Positions 23,508 to 40,183 of a stretch of DNA of 64,000 nt are shown here, in pieces (position 1 is the first letter of the stretch; the number at the start of each line of letters is the position of its first letter). A program made the translations under genes and the position numbers. The notes beneath the pieces were generated by a model, which made no database searches, was not told where the DNA came from, and saw only the letters and a list, made by a program, of their open reading frames with translations. This DNA comes from Daucus carota subsp. sativus (Eukaryota > Streptophyta > Magnoliopsida > Apiales > Apiaceae). The DNA lies in contig NC_030381.2 in the NCBI RefSeq assembly GCF_001625215.2, forward strand, positions 42,282,689-42,346,688, in the 5' to 3' direction.

Positions 23508-26500
23508 ATGTCCAAGAGGTAACCCCTTTCTTTTGTCTTGTATTTTCATGTTTCTTGATTGCCCAGATTGCCAATTTTACTTACTTCTTTTGTTTTGATT
23601 CTTCTTTTCTTGCCTGTTTGATTGGTTTATCTATTCTTTTTTTTAATTCTTTAACTGATGGGATTTATGTTCAACTTTGGTCATTTTTCTTGATTTTCTT
23701 GCAAAGATATTTGTGGGTCTGGGATTTTTTAGGATAATTGTTATGCAAATTGCAGTTTTTTGTACTTGGATTTGTATGCTTGAGTTATATGGGAAAATGC
23801 GACATGAATGGTTTGGAAAAGAATTGGTGAAGGAGGGTTTGAATATTGCGTATTAATGTGGAGTTTTGTGTTGTATGCGTTAGTGTTTGGTTCTAACAGT
23901 GTTTCTCGGGTTTCAAGATTTTGATTAATAGCCTGTATTGTATTGAAGGATATGGGTGAGTTGAGTTAAAAGTGTTGCTAAGATTAGAATTCGTCAGAAC
24001 GGAGCGAATGTGTTGGTCATTTTAAAGTGATGATTTTATGTTTAAATATACTGTGTTGATTTAGTTGGGTACTTGGATGCAAATTATTCTTGATTCTTGT
24101 GTGACTTTTGGCTGCACCAGGGTTCTTTGCAAGTTCTATTCCCATGGAGCTTGTTTAAAAGGGGAAAATTGTGAGTTTTCGCATGATTGGAAGGACCCTG
24201 CGAATAATGTATATACTTAAAGCCTTGACATTTGGAACCATCTTAGATTTTTCTAAACATGTTTGACCATTCACACATATTCATCCTTATAATTTATTGA
24301 CAGGTGTGCACTTTTTATCAAAAAGGAGTTTGTTCTTATGGAAGTCGTTGTAGATATGAGCATGTCAAGGTTTCTCGGTCACAACCTTGTGCAACATCTT
24401 CATCAGCGGTCACTCTCCAGTATTCTGGTTCTTTTCCTGCAACAAATTCTTCAAGAAATGCTGCAAGTGGTAGAACTGCCGCAGAAGGTGTTAATAGGGA
24501 ACTTTTAGATTCCAGCAGATCCTTTGTTCCAGCTACTAACCCAGCATGGAATGAAATATCTGCGCTTCCTCAATCATTAGATGACACTTATACCCGGGAG
24601 TCTGGGACTAATCCAGCTGAACTTGTCATGTGCTCATTTGCTGCTGCTGGTAACTGTCCCCGTGGCGAGAAATGTCCCCACATTCATGGGGATCTATGTC
24701 CCACCTGTGGAAAACATTGCTTGCATCCTTTTAGACTGGAGGAGAGAGAGGAGCATTCAAGAATGTGTGAGAAAAGGCATATTCACCTTGAGGCATTGAA
24801 GCGTAGTCAAGAAATAGAATGCTGTGTTTGCCTGGAACGTGTTCTTTCAAAACCTACCGCAGCTGAACGGAAGTTTGGGTTGTTATCTGAATGTGATCAT
24901 CCATTTTGTGTATCATGTATAAGAAATTGGCGCAGCAGCTCTCCAATTTCTGGAATGGATGTGAATTCTGCATTAAGAGCCTGCCCGATATGTCGAAAAC
25001 TCTCATACTTTGTCATTCCCAGCGTCATATGGTATTCCACAAAAGAGGAAAAGCAGGAAATTGTAGACAGTTACAAGTCAAAACTCAGGTAAGTCAAAAC
25101 CTTTGTTTTTTTTCCGTAGTTGATTGCTGAAGCAAGAATTCTATAGTTGGTTTTGATTATTTACACGTAGTACATCAGTCTTGTGCTAGGATAAGCATTT
25201 CATTCTACACAACAAAGCTGGATGAATATGTAGAGAATAATAATTTTGTGTGTCAATTTCTTTTGCATAAGTTGCCAGTTTGATGCGTGTAAAAAGTGTA
25301 TAAGGGGATGACAGAATTATATTCAGTATTCTACATATTTTTTATATCTTTTTGAATAAAGTGTATTTTTTTTTATTAGCAGATCAAAGAATGATTTTAA
25401 GATGTTTGTTTATCACGATATGTTGCAAATTGCTGTAGAAAAGACTGTAATAAGTTATTATAATATTTCACAATATAATTATTACTGAATATAGAGTATC
25501 ATATATGCGCATACCTAAAAGATTGTAATAATCTATTATAATATGTTGCAAATTGCTGGAAATACTATAAATCTATCTCTACAGAATTATATTATATAGA
25601 GAAGTATCTATAAGCTTCAATTTTCTCTGATACTTAACAACTAATTTCTTCTGAATATTTATGAAAGAGATCGACTGTGTAAATGAATTCTATTTTTCTG
25701 TATTTGAAAGGGCCAGTTACAATTATTCCTGTACTCCGTCTGTTCCATATTAGTATTGCACTTCGTATCAACATCTTGAGTAGCCATGAACATGTTTGAC
25801 ATAAAAACATCAGATGGATGATGGATCCTAAAAGTATGCTCAATTTGTAATCGGGTTTCACTTGTCGAGTTTGAGATCTGCCTGTGTTAGATACTTAGAT
25901 TACTGGAGGTATCGTGGAGGACAACTCGGCGCTAAAGTTTTCGGAAATATATGTTGAACAGTTAGGAAGAAACTAGTGGAAGCTGTGAGATATAGTGTCG
26001 AGAATCTGCAAAAAGATAGAGACGAAGATGGACAGGTAGAGAGAGTAAAATTTAGAGAAAAAAGGATGGACAGTTAGAGAGGTAAAGTAATCAGACAGAT
26101 AAATAGAAATATGGTAGAAAGATATTCCGTAATGATATATTTAACATAACATTCCTGAGGTTGCTAGTTCTTAATTCATACAAAGAAGTAACTAACTCTT
26201 CGTATTAGAAGATACTAGTAAGAAAATATAAGTTATTTTAGGTCCTTTGTCCTAACAGAAAGAGTGAGAGTAGAAGCCAGGGGATCTTTTTAGTTTTCTT
26301 TTATATATCTATAAACTTTGGTTCTGGTCATAGGACTGGTATGGCACTTCATTATTGCAGTAGTTCTGTATCTACCAACACCTGAAAGCAATAGAACTAT
26401 AGAAGACAATTCTATAATTTAACGAATTTGATCCCCTATCCCAATTCCTAGGTAAAGTAATATAATTATGTAACTTATGAGTATTCTGCAAATCTACTAA

Positions 26501-27552
26501 TAGTACTGGTCTTAGAAGTGAGTACCGATTCTCATACTGGTGTTATTCTCAGAAAACAATTATCTTTATTAGTATAGTCGTTACTTGTATAACTCAATTC
26601 ACTTTGAGTTTGAGATTGAGTTTTTATTATGGCTTTTGTCCAAAGGTGCTTGAACTAATGATCTTAAGTTTTATCCACACCATTGTTCCCTAATTTTTTT
26701 TTGGCCTGGGGAGGTCTTGTTCTCCACTTCCTTATATGTTGTACTTGTAAGGTTTGTATTTGTTTTTTTTTTTTCTATTTATAATTATTATAGTTTTTTG
26801 CTCTGAATCACAAATGGAAATTACTTGTATTCATAAATCTAGAGATAACAGAATGTTATAGTTTGTCCAGCTATAATCTCTTTCGTCTTAATTGGAACTC
26901 TGGAAGTGCTAAAGTATATTATGAAAGGCAAGATACCATAGATTAAAATCCAAGTTAAGGAATAATGATTTATCTTGAAAAATGAATTATATATGGGTGA
27001 TATTAGAAGAATAGAAGCCAATGGCAGCTTTCTGAAGGGGTTACATATAAATATGCTTTAAGCGTCAACAGAAGAACATATATATGAAGTTGAGTTAAAT
27101 AAAGACCATCTTTTTATTGGAGACTATATGTATATTCTGCAAGCAGAACATTACAAAATTTATTATTATGCAAAATATGTTCTGCTTGCACATATATGGT
27201 CTCTGAGGTCTTACTCCAATACAAACCTCCTTCAACTACTAATTACAATTTTTTTTAAAAAAATATCACATTGAAATATAGCACATATGATATGCAAATT
27301 GATTGTTGGTGGATGAAGAAGAATACATTGAAGTCAGATTCAAAAAAAAACAAAAAAAAAAACTTACCAATTGACGGGAAAAATCAAATTAAAGAGGGAG
27401 GGGATTATGTGGGATCATGTGTAAGAGGGTGTATTCTAATTGTTTGTGGAGACTTTTAGGGGACCATTAGATTAGATCCATCTGAGAGCCTAGATTAAGA
27501 TTGTAGTTTGTACTTTGTACTCTAATTTGGTTTGTACGTGAGCAGTTGTGTG

Positions 27553-27590
<38 letters not shown>

Positions 27591-30137
27591 GACAAAGGTC
27601 GCGCTCAAGAGAAAACCAATGCTTAAAATAGAACGATAGAACCATTATTTACATAGATTTTTAGGATCTAAATCTAAATACATTTTTTTTGCATCGTTGT
27701 GTGTTCAAAAATAATTTCAAAATATAATACATAATTAAGACATTTTTTCATGTGCAGTTCTGCTGCAGAACCCTAACCAATACTAGAAATAAGCTAATGG
27801 TTCTAAAGGTTCTATGGCTAATGGTTCTATGTGGAACATGACCCATATAGACATATGTGTGTGTGTGTGTGTGTGTGTGTGTATTGACTAGCTGGATGTA
27901 TGACTCTACTCTGTAAAATGTTGTTGCAATTCTTATATTTGGATACATGATTTTTGCAGCTATTCAGGGTTTGCATCGTTGTATGCATTGTGTGTGCTGT
28001 TTGTGTTTTTTCCCACTAAAACTGGGATGTTTTTCTCCAGGTCTATAGACTGCAAGCACTTTGATTTTGGAGAGGGTTCCTGCCCATTTGGAACAAGTTG
28101 TTTTTACAAAGTAAGTAGTCGAAGTTATCAATCTGGGGTCAAAGTATCATTTGTTTGCTAAATTATGGTCTTACTTGCACCGTTTTGCATTGAGCTTAAA
28201 ATTTTGTACTGCCAACTGTTTTTAATTATTGCAAAATATATTATAGCCATGTTGGCCAGAGTAGTTGCCTTTCCTTTTATTTTTTTGTACATGCAAATAT
28301 TTGTTACTGCACTACTTTTTTGTTACCTTATCTGCCTTACAGCCTCACCCTTAAGCCTTTTGTTAGATATTGTACTCATTGATATATCATATTATATGAT
28401 GTTTAATTGTTTAGTGTATATTAAAGTGAATGCGATATAATCAAAGTCCAGCTATTAAAGTTTCCATACTGCACTAGAAACATTTTTAGGTATTTTTATT
28501 GTGGTTTTGCTGCTCCAATGCCCGTAGGTTACAGCTGCAAAATGTGTTTTGCATTAAGCATTAAAATCTAGTATCCGCCATGCTGAGTAATTTGTCACAT
28601 TTTCAGAACTTGGGCACTTGGCAAAATTTGTTGATAATTATTTCCCTCGAGCTTCAATTCTAGTCTGTGTATCTGCCATTCTGAATAATTTTTCACATTT
28701 TCAGAACTCGGCAAAACTTGTTGATAATTATTTTCCTCGAGCTTCTATTCTAGTCTGCTGCTATCATATTTTATCTACCTTTGAAAATCATGCTATGTAG
28801 CGACTCTTTTAGGACTGCAAGTTGCAGAAAGTGATGCCTTCAGCCTTTTGGTTTAATGATTTGTTTGACTTCGACTTTCTGTTAATTTGAGGGCTATGTA
28901 AAAGTAAAGCATGGGTATACATCACATCTTTTTCTTATACAGTGAGAAATTTTGTTATGATGACTTCATGAGCAGTTGTGAGATGACTGTGAACTAAGTT
29001 GCCGAGTATAAAAAAGCTATTGAGGTCTGGAAAAAGTTTCTTGAGGCCCGTGGTGACCTGAAGTGTGTACCTTTGTGTTATGAGGTGTTTAGTCAAAGAA
29101 ACATGTCGTTTATATATTCTAACTTCAAAGTGTGATTTATCCTTGAAAACAAAATATTAGTTATTGCTGTAACAGTGTGTGTGTGTGTGGGGCAATAAAT
29201 GTTGATTTACTTTAATTATTAATTAAATTTAATATATGGGAGTATATTAAAAAGTATTTAACATAGATTGATATAAGAGTATAATCAAAACTGTTACTAT
29301 ATAGAAGAAGGTATTAGAGTTTGTTCTACAGGGGAGGAAGATGATGTTCATATGGATGGACTGATAAGGATGAAGATGGTTTTAGTTGGGCATTAGTTGC
29401 TTTATATAATTGGGAGCTAAACTTTTGTTGTGGTTCTTTTCATGTTTATCTGTAATTTGTAGTACATTATTTTTAATAAATGTAATATCTAGGTTTTTAT
29501 AACTATATTATCTGAGGGTTCACCATTTCAATTGCTCGAAGCCCTCACTTATGCTTCATTGCTTCGCCCTTCGGCTTTATAGATCTCATCGCCTCGTGTT
29601 TTCAGACTAGGATAGGACCGTTTAATGTTGTCGAATGTGATCATATTAAGATTGTAAAATTTTATTAGACATGGTAAAAAGGTTATGGCCATCAAAGTAT
29701 TTCCATAGTTTGTGTAACTCATGACTGTAGAGATTTGTTCCAAAGTCTCATTGATGCCCGCATAAGCTATGATATTTCTGTTAGTTTTCTAAGTTAGTCT
29801 TCATATCTTCATGTTTGTTATCGTTAGCAGATGTGTATGTATTTTGGGAATCAGTACTTTTGTTTCAAGATTATGGTCACTCCCTATTATGTTCATCAAT
29901 ATTGCTTCTTACAGCATGCATACCGTGATGGTCATCTTGAGGAAGTTGATCTACGTCATCTTGGGGCTGATGATGGAATGACAGTGATTGCTAAAGATAT
30001 TAGGTTGACCATATACTATTTTTTCTTTTTCTGTTTGTTTTATTAATGCATAATATTTTCTTTTTAACTGTGTGAGTCTGATTATATGCTTATGGTTCAG
30101 GCTCTCAGACTTCCTTAACAGTTTGCGGCTAAGGTGA
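23508..30137 (+). CDS. MKRN: Makorin-type E3 ubiquitin ligase (C3H and RING zinc fingers)
   Basis: Exons are 23508-23518, 24121-24208, 24304-25088, 28041-28110, 29915-30003 and 30101-30137. They total 1080 bases with clean phases, giving 359 residues. Domain order is diagnostic of makorins. It starts with two N-terminal CCCH fingers ([19 protein letters not shown] and [19 protein letters not shown]). A third CCCH follows ([19 protein letters not shown]), then the makorin Cys-His segment ([13 protein letters not shown]). Next come a C3HC4 RING (CCVCLERVL ... [13 protein letters not shown] ... CPICRK) and a final CCCH split over an intron ([19 protein letters not shown]). Makorins are RNA-associated ubiquitin ligases; in plants they have been linked to development and stress. 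The start is a tiny 11-base exon encoding M-S-K-R, as expected for the family. Intron 3 is unusually long (about 2.95 kb). Confidence 0.93.
27104..27225. repeat. Inverted repeat (small MITE) in makorin intron 3
   Basis: The arms contain TATTGGAG, ATATATG and GCAAGCAGAACAT at left and their reverse complements at right, separated by about 30 bases. The unit would fold into a strong hairpin. Confidence 0.55.
27550..27885. repeat. Microsatellites and a small repeat in makorin intron 3
   Basis: A TA tract at 27556-27590 and a TG tract at 27853-27882 bracket a unit. The words ATAGAACCATTA near 27645 and, in reverse orientation, TAATGGTTCTAT near 27817 suggest a small inverted-repeat element between the two tracts. 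Confidence 0.5.
28571..28762. repeat. Tandem duplication of about 97 bp in makorin intron 4
   Basis: Two diverged copies of a block containing CACATTTTCAGAAC, TTGTTGATAATTATTT and CCTCGAGCTTC lie head to tail. The lines starting near 28574 and 28671 match. Confidence 0.7.
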
Positions 30138-33100
30138 AAATCCAGTCTTGATTCCAGGATCTGTATCAGGTAAATGACATGACTTCTTATCTCATACTGT
30201 TCCGGATTCTTCTGTGTTGTAGCCATGTATAGTTTTTGGTTCAGAATTTGAGATTATATTTCCTGACAATTTATGAAAGCAGTCTCATTTACGAGTATAT
30301 TTGAATAAGCAATCTCGACGACCAATTGTTGATAGAATATTTAGCATATACTCCTTGCCTCCCATTTTACATGTCACTTTTGGAAAAATTATACATCTTT
30401 AGAAAAAGTTGGATGAATATTTTGGCAATATCATTTATATATATTTAGTAAATCATCATAATAATATATACGATGCAGTTTATTGGGTTGATTTTTGTGT
30501 TACTCAACGGATTTTTATGAAATTATATCTGTTTCTTCTTCATTAACATTGCCTCTACCCGTTTCTAAACTGTTCACAAATTATGTTTTCTTAAAAATAA
30601 CATTGTAATAAACAACATTTATTCTGTTTTTTCTTTCGTGTTTGGTAATTTAATGTCGTATTCTTTTATTTGTTTAATTTTACTTTGTTATTATGTTATA
30701 ATGAAATAACAGTTATTACTACTACTAGTACCACTACTACCACTACTATTGTTGGCGGCTGCCGCCGCTTCTGCTATCATTATTTTTATTTACATAATTC
30801 TGCTTATGAATATATCATATATATGAAGAGTTGTGATGATATTTTAAGGGTGGCCAGCTACATGACCCTGGCAGGCCCCTTGAAGGCTCTGCCTCTGCTA
30901 TATCCCAACCTAGTTGGTTGATGAGCTGATAATTCTTTATCATCTGTAGCTCTCTATCAATAGACATTCACATTTATGCTATACTATTTTGGCTTGTCAT
31001 GAGGAGCTTTTTATTTCCTTTTTCACCTCGAGTTGAAATAGAGCATTTTATGTGTTAATGAAGCCCAATAAAGGCATGAACACGTCACAAACTAATGGAT
31101 TGCTAAGCATATTCCTGGGAACGACATAGTAAATACCTAGGTAAGGAGAAGTGCATTGGCATGATTGAGGTGGTTGGAGATTAGCAGAAACTAGTAGCTG
31201 GACTGTCGCTCTTCTTATCAGTTGTGGTAAAGGAAAGGTTCACTACATTACTCTTGGTGCCAGCAATGCGAACTGATCTTATAATACTTCTTCAAGGTTT
31301 TTACTGGGTACTAGGTTAAATTTATATACCTAATCCTAGCAGAAATGTTTAATACAATGAATGGGTAGAGCCGCAGAGTCCTTTTCTTAAAAAATTTCTA
31401 AACCTTTTATGGTCATGAATATACTTCTCTATCATTTATCTCTGAAGGCAATTCTTGAGCTGATAGTCTAACTGGGAAAAGAAAAAGAAAGTTCTGTGTG
31501 TAGATATGACTCAATATACCCTTTTTTTGTCACTCCTTGCCTCTTTCTACTTTTTCATGCCTGAGGATTTTTGTTTCTTAGTGGTTGACGGATTAGTCTT
31601 AGTTTCTTATTCTGCTATTTGTTCTAACTTTGGTCCCTGCTTAGTTTTATTCTTTTCATTCTCTAAAATTTTTGGAGTTACATATTTTCTGTGAATTATG
31701 CACAACAGCACAAGTCAATATAGTTAATGAATTAAGAGTATTGCTTTTGTCCATATTTGTTATTTCAAGGGTTTTATTTTGTAATCTTATTGCGAATTGG
31801 GTCTTTTAGATCTGATTTGGAAAAATTGAAAATACTATTTTAAAGAAGTGGGGAGTAGTAGATGTAATTCGCAACCTAAAGAGGCTGTTCTGTTGCAGGA
31901 TATGTGACAGATTATGTGCCATGGTAGGAAAACAAATATCATCAAATATGCAGCGGCAGAGTGCGATTTTTTCATAAGGTGAGGTGCACTCAAGTGCTTG
32001 TATATCTTTGGTAACTGTGCCTTACATACCAATAACCAGCAACATGCTAGCACTTTCAACATTATTGACAGACTGTTTAGTTACAAAAATGTGTGAGCTC
32101 TTACTGTAGCCACAGAAACTGTTATTGTTCGATTTGTTTGAGAGGTCACAAGCCATGTGCACAATCTTGCCCCAAACTAGAGGAATGGGTTTAATATTGC
32201 TGCATTAGCGAAAAGTAGATGTCTTCAAAAAACAATATAAAAAAAAATTAGAGGAAAAAGAAAATTCTCAATGAACATAGCCAAATTATCAATATTAGAA
32301 AGTTTAAATGCAGGAACAATGTTGCCATGTACAGTTCTCTTATGGATTTGAGAGAGCTGCAATGAACATTGAGTTTTATGTCTTTCTTTTCACTTGTCTG
32401 CCAAGGGGATTAAAAAAAAAAATACTCACACCCGAATGCCTGCACAGCTGCATGGAACCCGAAAGAAGTATGCGTGCAATGCTACATACTCTCCATTGAA
32501 GTCCCAATATTTCAAATATCACACCTACGGAATTTGATGTTATGATCCTTCTTTTAAATTTTATTTTTTGATGTTTATGTAAACATGATCCTTCCCTTCA
32601 TTTCTATTTTATTCTCCAACTTTAATGTCTTTACAAATTTTACGCATAAGTTGGCAACAACTTTTTTTTAAGCTTGCATAGAAAGTGTCTCTTGTTTGCT
32701 AGAAGCTTATACTCTTTCCAGTACTAATTTTGAGGCTACATGGATCACTGACTTTGATATGTTTTTTCTTCCCTTCCATCAGGTTTAAATGATTGACTGC
32801 TTGCTGCTATGGAAGAAAATTAAAGATGCAGGGGAGGGCAGGGGGGATCGGAGTATTTATACACAAACTTAAATCTAATATATATAAAGTAGAAAGGTAT
32901 ATATATATTGGATGAACACAAAGGAACTTGATCAAAATAAGGGATTATGTATCCTTGCCTGCCTGTCGGTCCCTTAAATGCAATGATGGCTGTGAATAAC
33001 AGTGTTATGTTTTGTGTTCTATTTACTTGGCTTTATGTTTCTATTTGCCTGGCTAATAATGTTGCAAAACAAAATTTTATATATTCAGGTGTTTTGAATC

Positions 33101-34206
33101 TACCTTCTGTTTTAGGAGATTCTGAAATTCAGGATCCAGGTTCATCATACTGAGATGAAGCCATCTTAAACTCATTTATTTTCCCATGAAATTTCGAAAA
33201 CCTACTGCAATTCCCCAAAAAAATGTCCACATAGTTTTTACTTCTGTATTTGATGGCAATTCAGTTTTAACCTAAACATCTTGTTTCATTTGCATTATAT
33301 TCTAATTTCATTTATGTTTGATAATAACTGCGTTATAATTATGTGGTTTAAGTACGATTTTTCTTGAATTAGTATCAACTATTCAAATTACATGTATATC
33401 TTCTAATTTTTTTTGTTTTAAATTAGATGTTCAATTTATATTTCAATGTAATTTTTGGTATATTTTTGTATGTGTGTACTCTTGACAATATGAAAATAAG
33501 ATATTAAAGTTTTATTTTCTACATTTTCAAGGATGTCTTGTATGTTTTTTGGTTAAATAGTAAATTTTTTTGAAAGAAAGATTTTCGTACGTGTATACTC
33601 TTGACAAAATGAAAATCTAAGTTGGACTTGATTGGAAAAAACAGAAAGGAAAAATCCAAGTTGAGCTTTACATCTATTCAATCTTTCCCGCAAACTATAG
33701 TCTTTGATTAGATAGAGATATGATTCATGTTGCATTTTGTTTGGATGGAATACTGACCATGTATCAAACTTTGAAAGGAAATAGAATTCTAAAAGTATAT
33801 GGAGAAGGAAGTAACGGAGAAACCGAAGGAAAAAGATAGATTACAAAGTTTTCAAACTTAAATATATATTACAATCCAAGGTCTTAAAGATGCAATGTAT
33901 CAATCCCTGTGGAAAATTAAGAAACAGGAAAGTACACGGAGAAAGCGAGGCTGCGCAGAACACCAAAATGACAATGACATGTGCAAAATAAATTATGGTA
34001 TGCTTAACGAGAGTCTTAAAATACGTACACGTGTTGAGATTACGTTAAAGAATGTGGTGGGACGGAAGGAGTAATACATATTATGTTAGCCAACCCAATT
34101 GTACACGAGACGGAATCACGCCTATGCTTGTTTGATGTTATTAACTGCTCTTCTGGCAAAAGAATTTATTTACTGCTGAATTGCTGATATGTAAAACTCT
34201 TCTACA
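30138..34206. other. Intergenic region between makorin and the receptor-like kinase
   Basis: About 4 kb of AT-rich sequence where two genes converge, including their 3' untranslated ends. I see an (ACT/TAC)n microsatellite at 30716-30750 and a lone Stowaway-like end (CTCCTTGCCTCCCATTT) near 30350. A further Stowaway-like end (GGGACGGAAGGAGTA) lies near 34060. A diverged pair of short blocks (TACTCTTGACAA-ATGAAAAT) occurs near 33475 and 33595. No gene is supported. Confidence 0.4.
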
Positions 34207-37194
<2,988 letters not shown>

Positions 37195-37257
37195 GTATTC
37201 AATTTTAGACGATACGTGATCAATTTTAGCCTTGTTTTGTTGTTGTGGACTTGTGGG

Positions 37258-38421
37258 CTAGGCTTCTTTTTTTGAAATTGGCCCAATTTTTGGGAGAGCC
37301 AGACCTACTCGGTCACATTATTCCCTCCGCCACTAAGATATAATAACTCAGGAATTTCTTTCATTTAAAAAATTTTATTATCTAACGCAAAAAAGAGAGA
37401 GAGAGAGAGATTCGGCGTGAATGAAAGAGGCCACTGAGCTCCTATAATGTCTCACAACCTTGTAAAACCCTGAAAGGAAGGCCAAAAAGACACGTACACG
37501 ACCCCTTCTCTTTCTAACAATTCACCACCTATATTTCTCATCTACATAATTTATTTTCTTGTATTTTATCTTGCTCTACATTGTTGCATCCTTTCTTGCG
37601 GTCAGTTTCTTTGTTTGTACATTCATTCTTACACTTTTCTGATCGCAATTCGCTAATATGCGTGTCATGTTAATTGTAATTGTTTTGTAGATGACTGATA
37701 GATTCTTTCATCGGGCTATATGTTTATGATCTTTTAATTACACTAGTTGCAACGATGATGCGATTTGCTTGATTATACAAACATGATTTTTTTTTTTTTG
37801 GTATGTTATTATGAGATGCCACGCATCTTGAATTAGAAATGTGATAGCATGCATTTCGACTTGTTGTCTTTGAAGAGAAACAGAGATTTATAGATTTATA
37901 AGTGCTTTCGATTTGTTAGTTTGCTCCAAGGGTATTAGTTCTGCTGCGCAAGGAATAGGATTGGAAATGGTTTGTGTTTTGATCTTATAATGAATTTAGC
38001 CGAATCAATCGAATGATTAGCTGTACAGGATTATATGGTCGTAGGACACATCTATGGTATGCAGTGGCAGACCCGGATTGTAATTACGGGAGGCTAATTT
38101 ATGGGGGGGAAAAACCCGGATGAGAAAAAAATTCCAATTCATTTGACATTAACATCATTTGAATTCATTATATATAATGTACAAAAAACTCTAATTACAA
38201 TAACACTTTTTTAGGGGTTAAAAAAATTTGTGGGGAAATAATTTGATGTTTTTACTAAAGTTCAGGAGTTACTAGGTCCTCCTAGGTCCTCCAATGTCTG
38301 TACATAAACTTGAATAGTTCAATGATCATATCTGACTTGATTCTTGGATGTTTTTTCTTTTTCACGTTTTGCTTCAAAGCAGAATCCCAGAGTCTTGTCC
38401 ATTCACTTTACAGAAGGCTTG
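37258..38421. promoter_or_regulatory. ADP/ATP carrier upstream region and leader
   Basis: Between divergent genes. A GA microsatellite lies at 37392-37410. A 5'-leader intron is likely: an acceptor, TTCAAAGCAG, ends at 38382, just before the coding exon. The intron body includes a degenerate transposon starting near 38062 (CAGTGGCAGACCCGG). Confidence 0.45.
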
Positions 38422-40183
38422 ATGGATCAAACAAACCATCCAAGTGTCATACAGAAAATAAATTTTGGTGTCCAGCACCCTTCTCTGAACCAGAGAAAAT
38501 GCAAAGGTGGAAATTATAGCATTGCTGGTTTGCAACATCCAATGGTGCAGCCAAATCGATCCAGACATGATATATCAATTACATCGTCCGCTGTGTCACC
38601 AGTTTTTGTCCAAGCACCTCAGGAGAAAGGCATTAAAGGGTTTCTCACTGATTTTCTCATGGGAGGAGTCTCTGCAGCTGTATCCAAAACTGCTGCTGCT
38701 CCAATTGAACGCGTGAAGCTTCTGATCCAGAACCAGGATGAGATGCTCAAATCTGGGAGGCTTTCTGAGCCATACAAAGGTATAGGTGATTGTTTCAGCC
38801 GAACAATGAAGGATGAAGGTGTTGTATCGTTATGGAGAGGAAATACTGCCAACGTCATTCGTTACTTCCCAACTCAAGTAAACAAATTAACCTCCTTCTT
38901 AGCATTTTACTAAAATACATTTCATCATAATTGTACTCAAAAGAATGTATGTTGCGCAGGCCTTGAACTTTGCTTTTAAAGACTACTTCAAGAGCCTTTT
39001 CAACTTCAAGAAAGACAGGGATGGATACTGGAAATGGTTTGCTGGTAACTTGGGCTCTGGAGGTGCTGCTGGTGCTTCATCCCTCCTCTTTGTTTACTCG
39101 CTGGACTATGCTAGAACCCGTCTAGCAAATGATGCAAAGGCAGCAAAGAAAGGAGGAGGACGGCAATTTAATGGCTTAGTTGACGTCTACAAGAAAACAT
39201 TGGCATCAGATGGTGTTGCAGGGCTTTATCGTGGATTTACCATTTCATGTGTTGGTATCATAGTTTATCGTGGTCTCTACTTTGGAATGTATGATTCCTT
39301 GAAGCCAGTCCTCCTCACTGGGAAGATGCAGGTCAAAAATTTTGCTCACACTCTAACTATACTTTTTTTATCGGGTCATGGTAAATTACTATGAGTGTAA
39401 ATACTCACGCGCACATGCGTCGCTTAGAGCAAGTCCAATAGGTGTGCTAAATCAAGTCTTAAATCCAAAAATAGGGAATATGGGATAAAATTGCACTCCA
39501 ACACTATGCTAGTGATGTGCTAAATCACTAGCACAAGCCTCCCCTTCCCTATTTTTAGAATATGCTAGCCACTTCTAAACTATTTTTATCATTAAAATAT
39601 TCATTTATCTCTCTCCTCCACATCATTTCCCTCTCTTCTCCACACCAAAGTTGTTTAAGTTTAATATTATTATAATAATAGGGAATGGATATAGGGAATA
39701 CTATTGGAGCTCATGTGCTAAATCTTGTGCTAAATCACTAAGACATATTATTTTATAATATTTTTAAGGAACCTCTTAGCATAGTGTTGGACTTGCTCTT
39801 AGACCCTACCCTCAGCCTCTTATTATCCTCATTACCAAAAGAGCATGCCTTTTAACTCATATCTATTTTGCTTTCTATGCTTTCAGGATAGTTTCTTTGC
39901 TAGCTTTGCCCTTGGTTGGGTTATCACTAATGGTGCTGGATTGGCTTCCTATCCCATTGACACTGTCCGCAGAAGAATGATGATGACTTCTGGTGAAGCA
40001 GTGAAGTACAAAGGCTCAATGGATGCACTTTCTCAGATAATGAAGAATGAAGGTACTAAATCGCTCTTCAAGGGTGCTGGTGCCAACATTCTACGTGCTA
40101 TTGCAGGTGCTGGTGTTCTTGCTGGTTATGACAAGCTGCAAGTGCTAGTTCTCGGAAAGAAGTACGGATCAGGTGGTGCATAA
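38422..40183 (+). CDS. AAC: Mitochondrial ADP/ATP carrier (adenine nucleotide translocator)
   Basis: Exons are 38422-38877, 38960-39331 and 39887-40183, frame-consistent, giving 374 residues. It exchanges cytosolic ADP for matrix ATP across the inner mitochondrial membrane. The three carrier repeats are visible through their signatures [17 protein letters not shown] and [11 protein letters not shown]; the last contains RRRMMM, the defining AAC motif. The N-terminal ~75 residues form the plant-specific extension, starting M-D-Q-T-N-H-P-S-V like other plant AACs. ATG 38422 is chosen because it matches that plant start and follows the predicted leader intron. Intron 2 (39332-39886) contains a complete MITE. 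Confidence 0.95.
39427..39798. mobile_element. Tourist-like MITE in intron 2 of the ADP/ATP carrier gene
   Basis: A 372-bp element with inverted ends GAGCAAGTCCAATA and TGTTGGACTTGCTC, flanked by the 3-bp duplication TTA (39424-39426 and 39799-39801). TTA/TAA duplications and GAGCA-type ends are typical of PIF/Harbinger MITEs. Repeated words such as GTGCTAAATCA occur inside. Confidence 0.75.

Noticed and set aside
30350..34080. A very large Stowaway element between the ends near 30350 and 34060
   Set aside because: The two ends are only loosely similar and 3.7 kb apart with no internal structure. They are more likely remnants of two separate MITEs.
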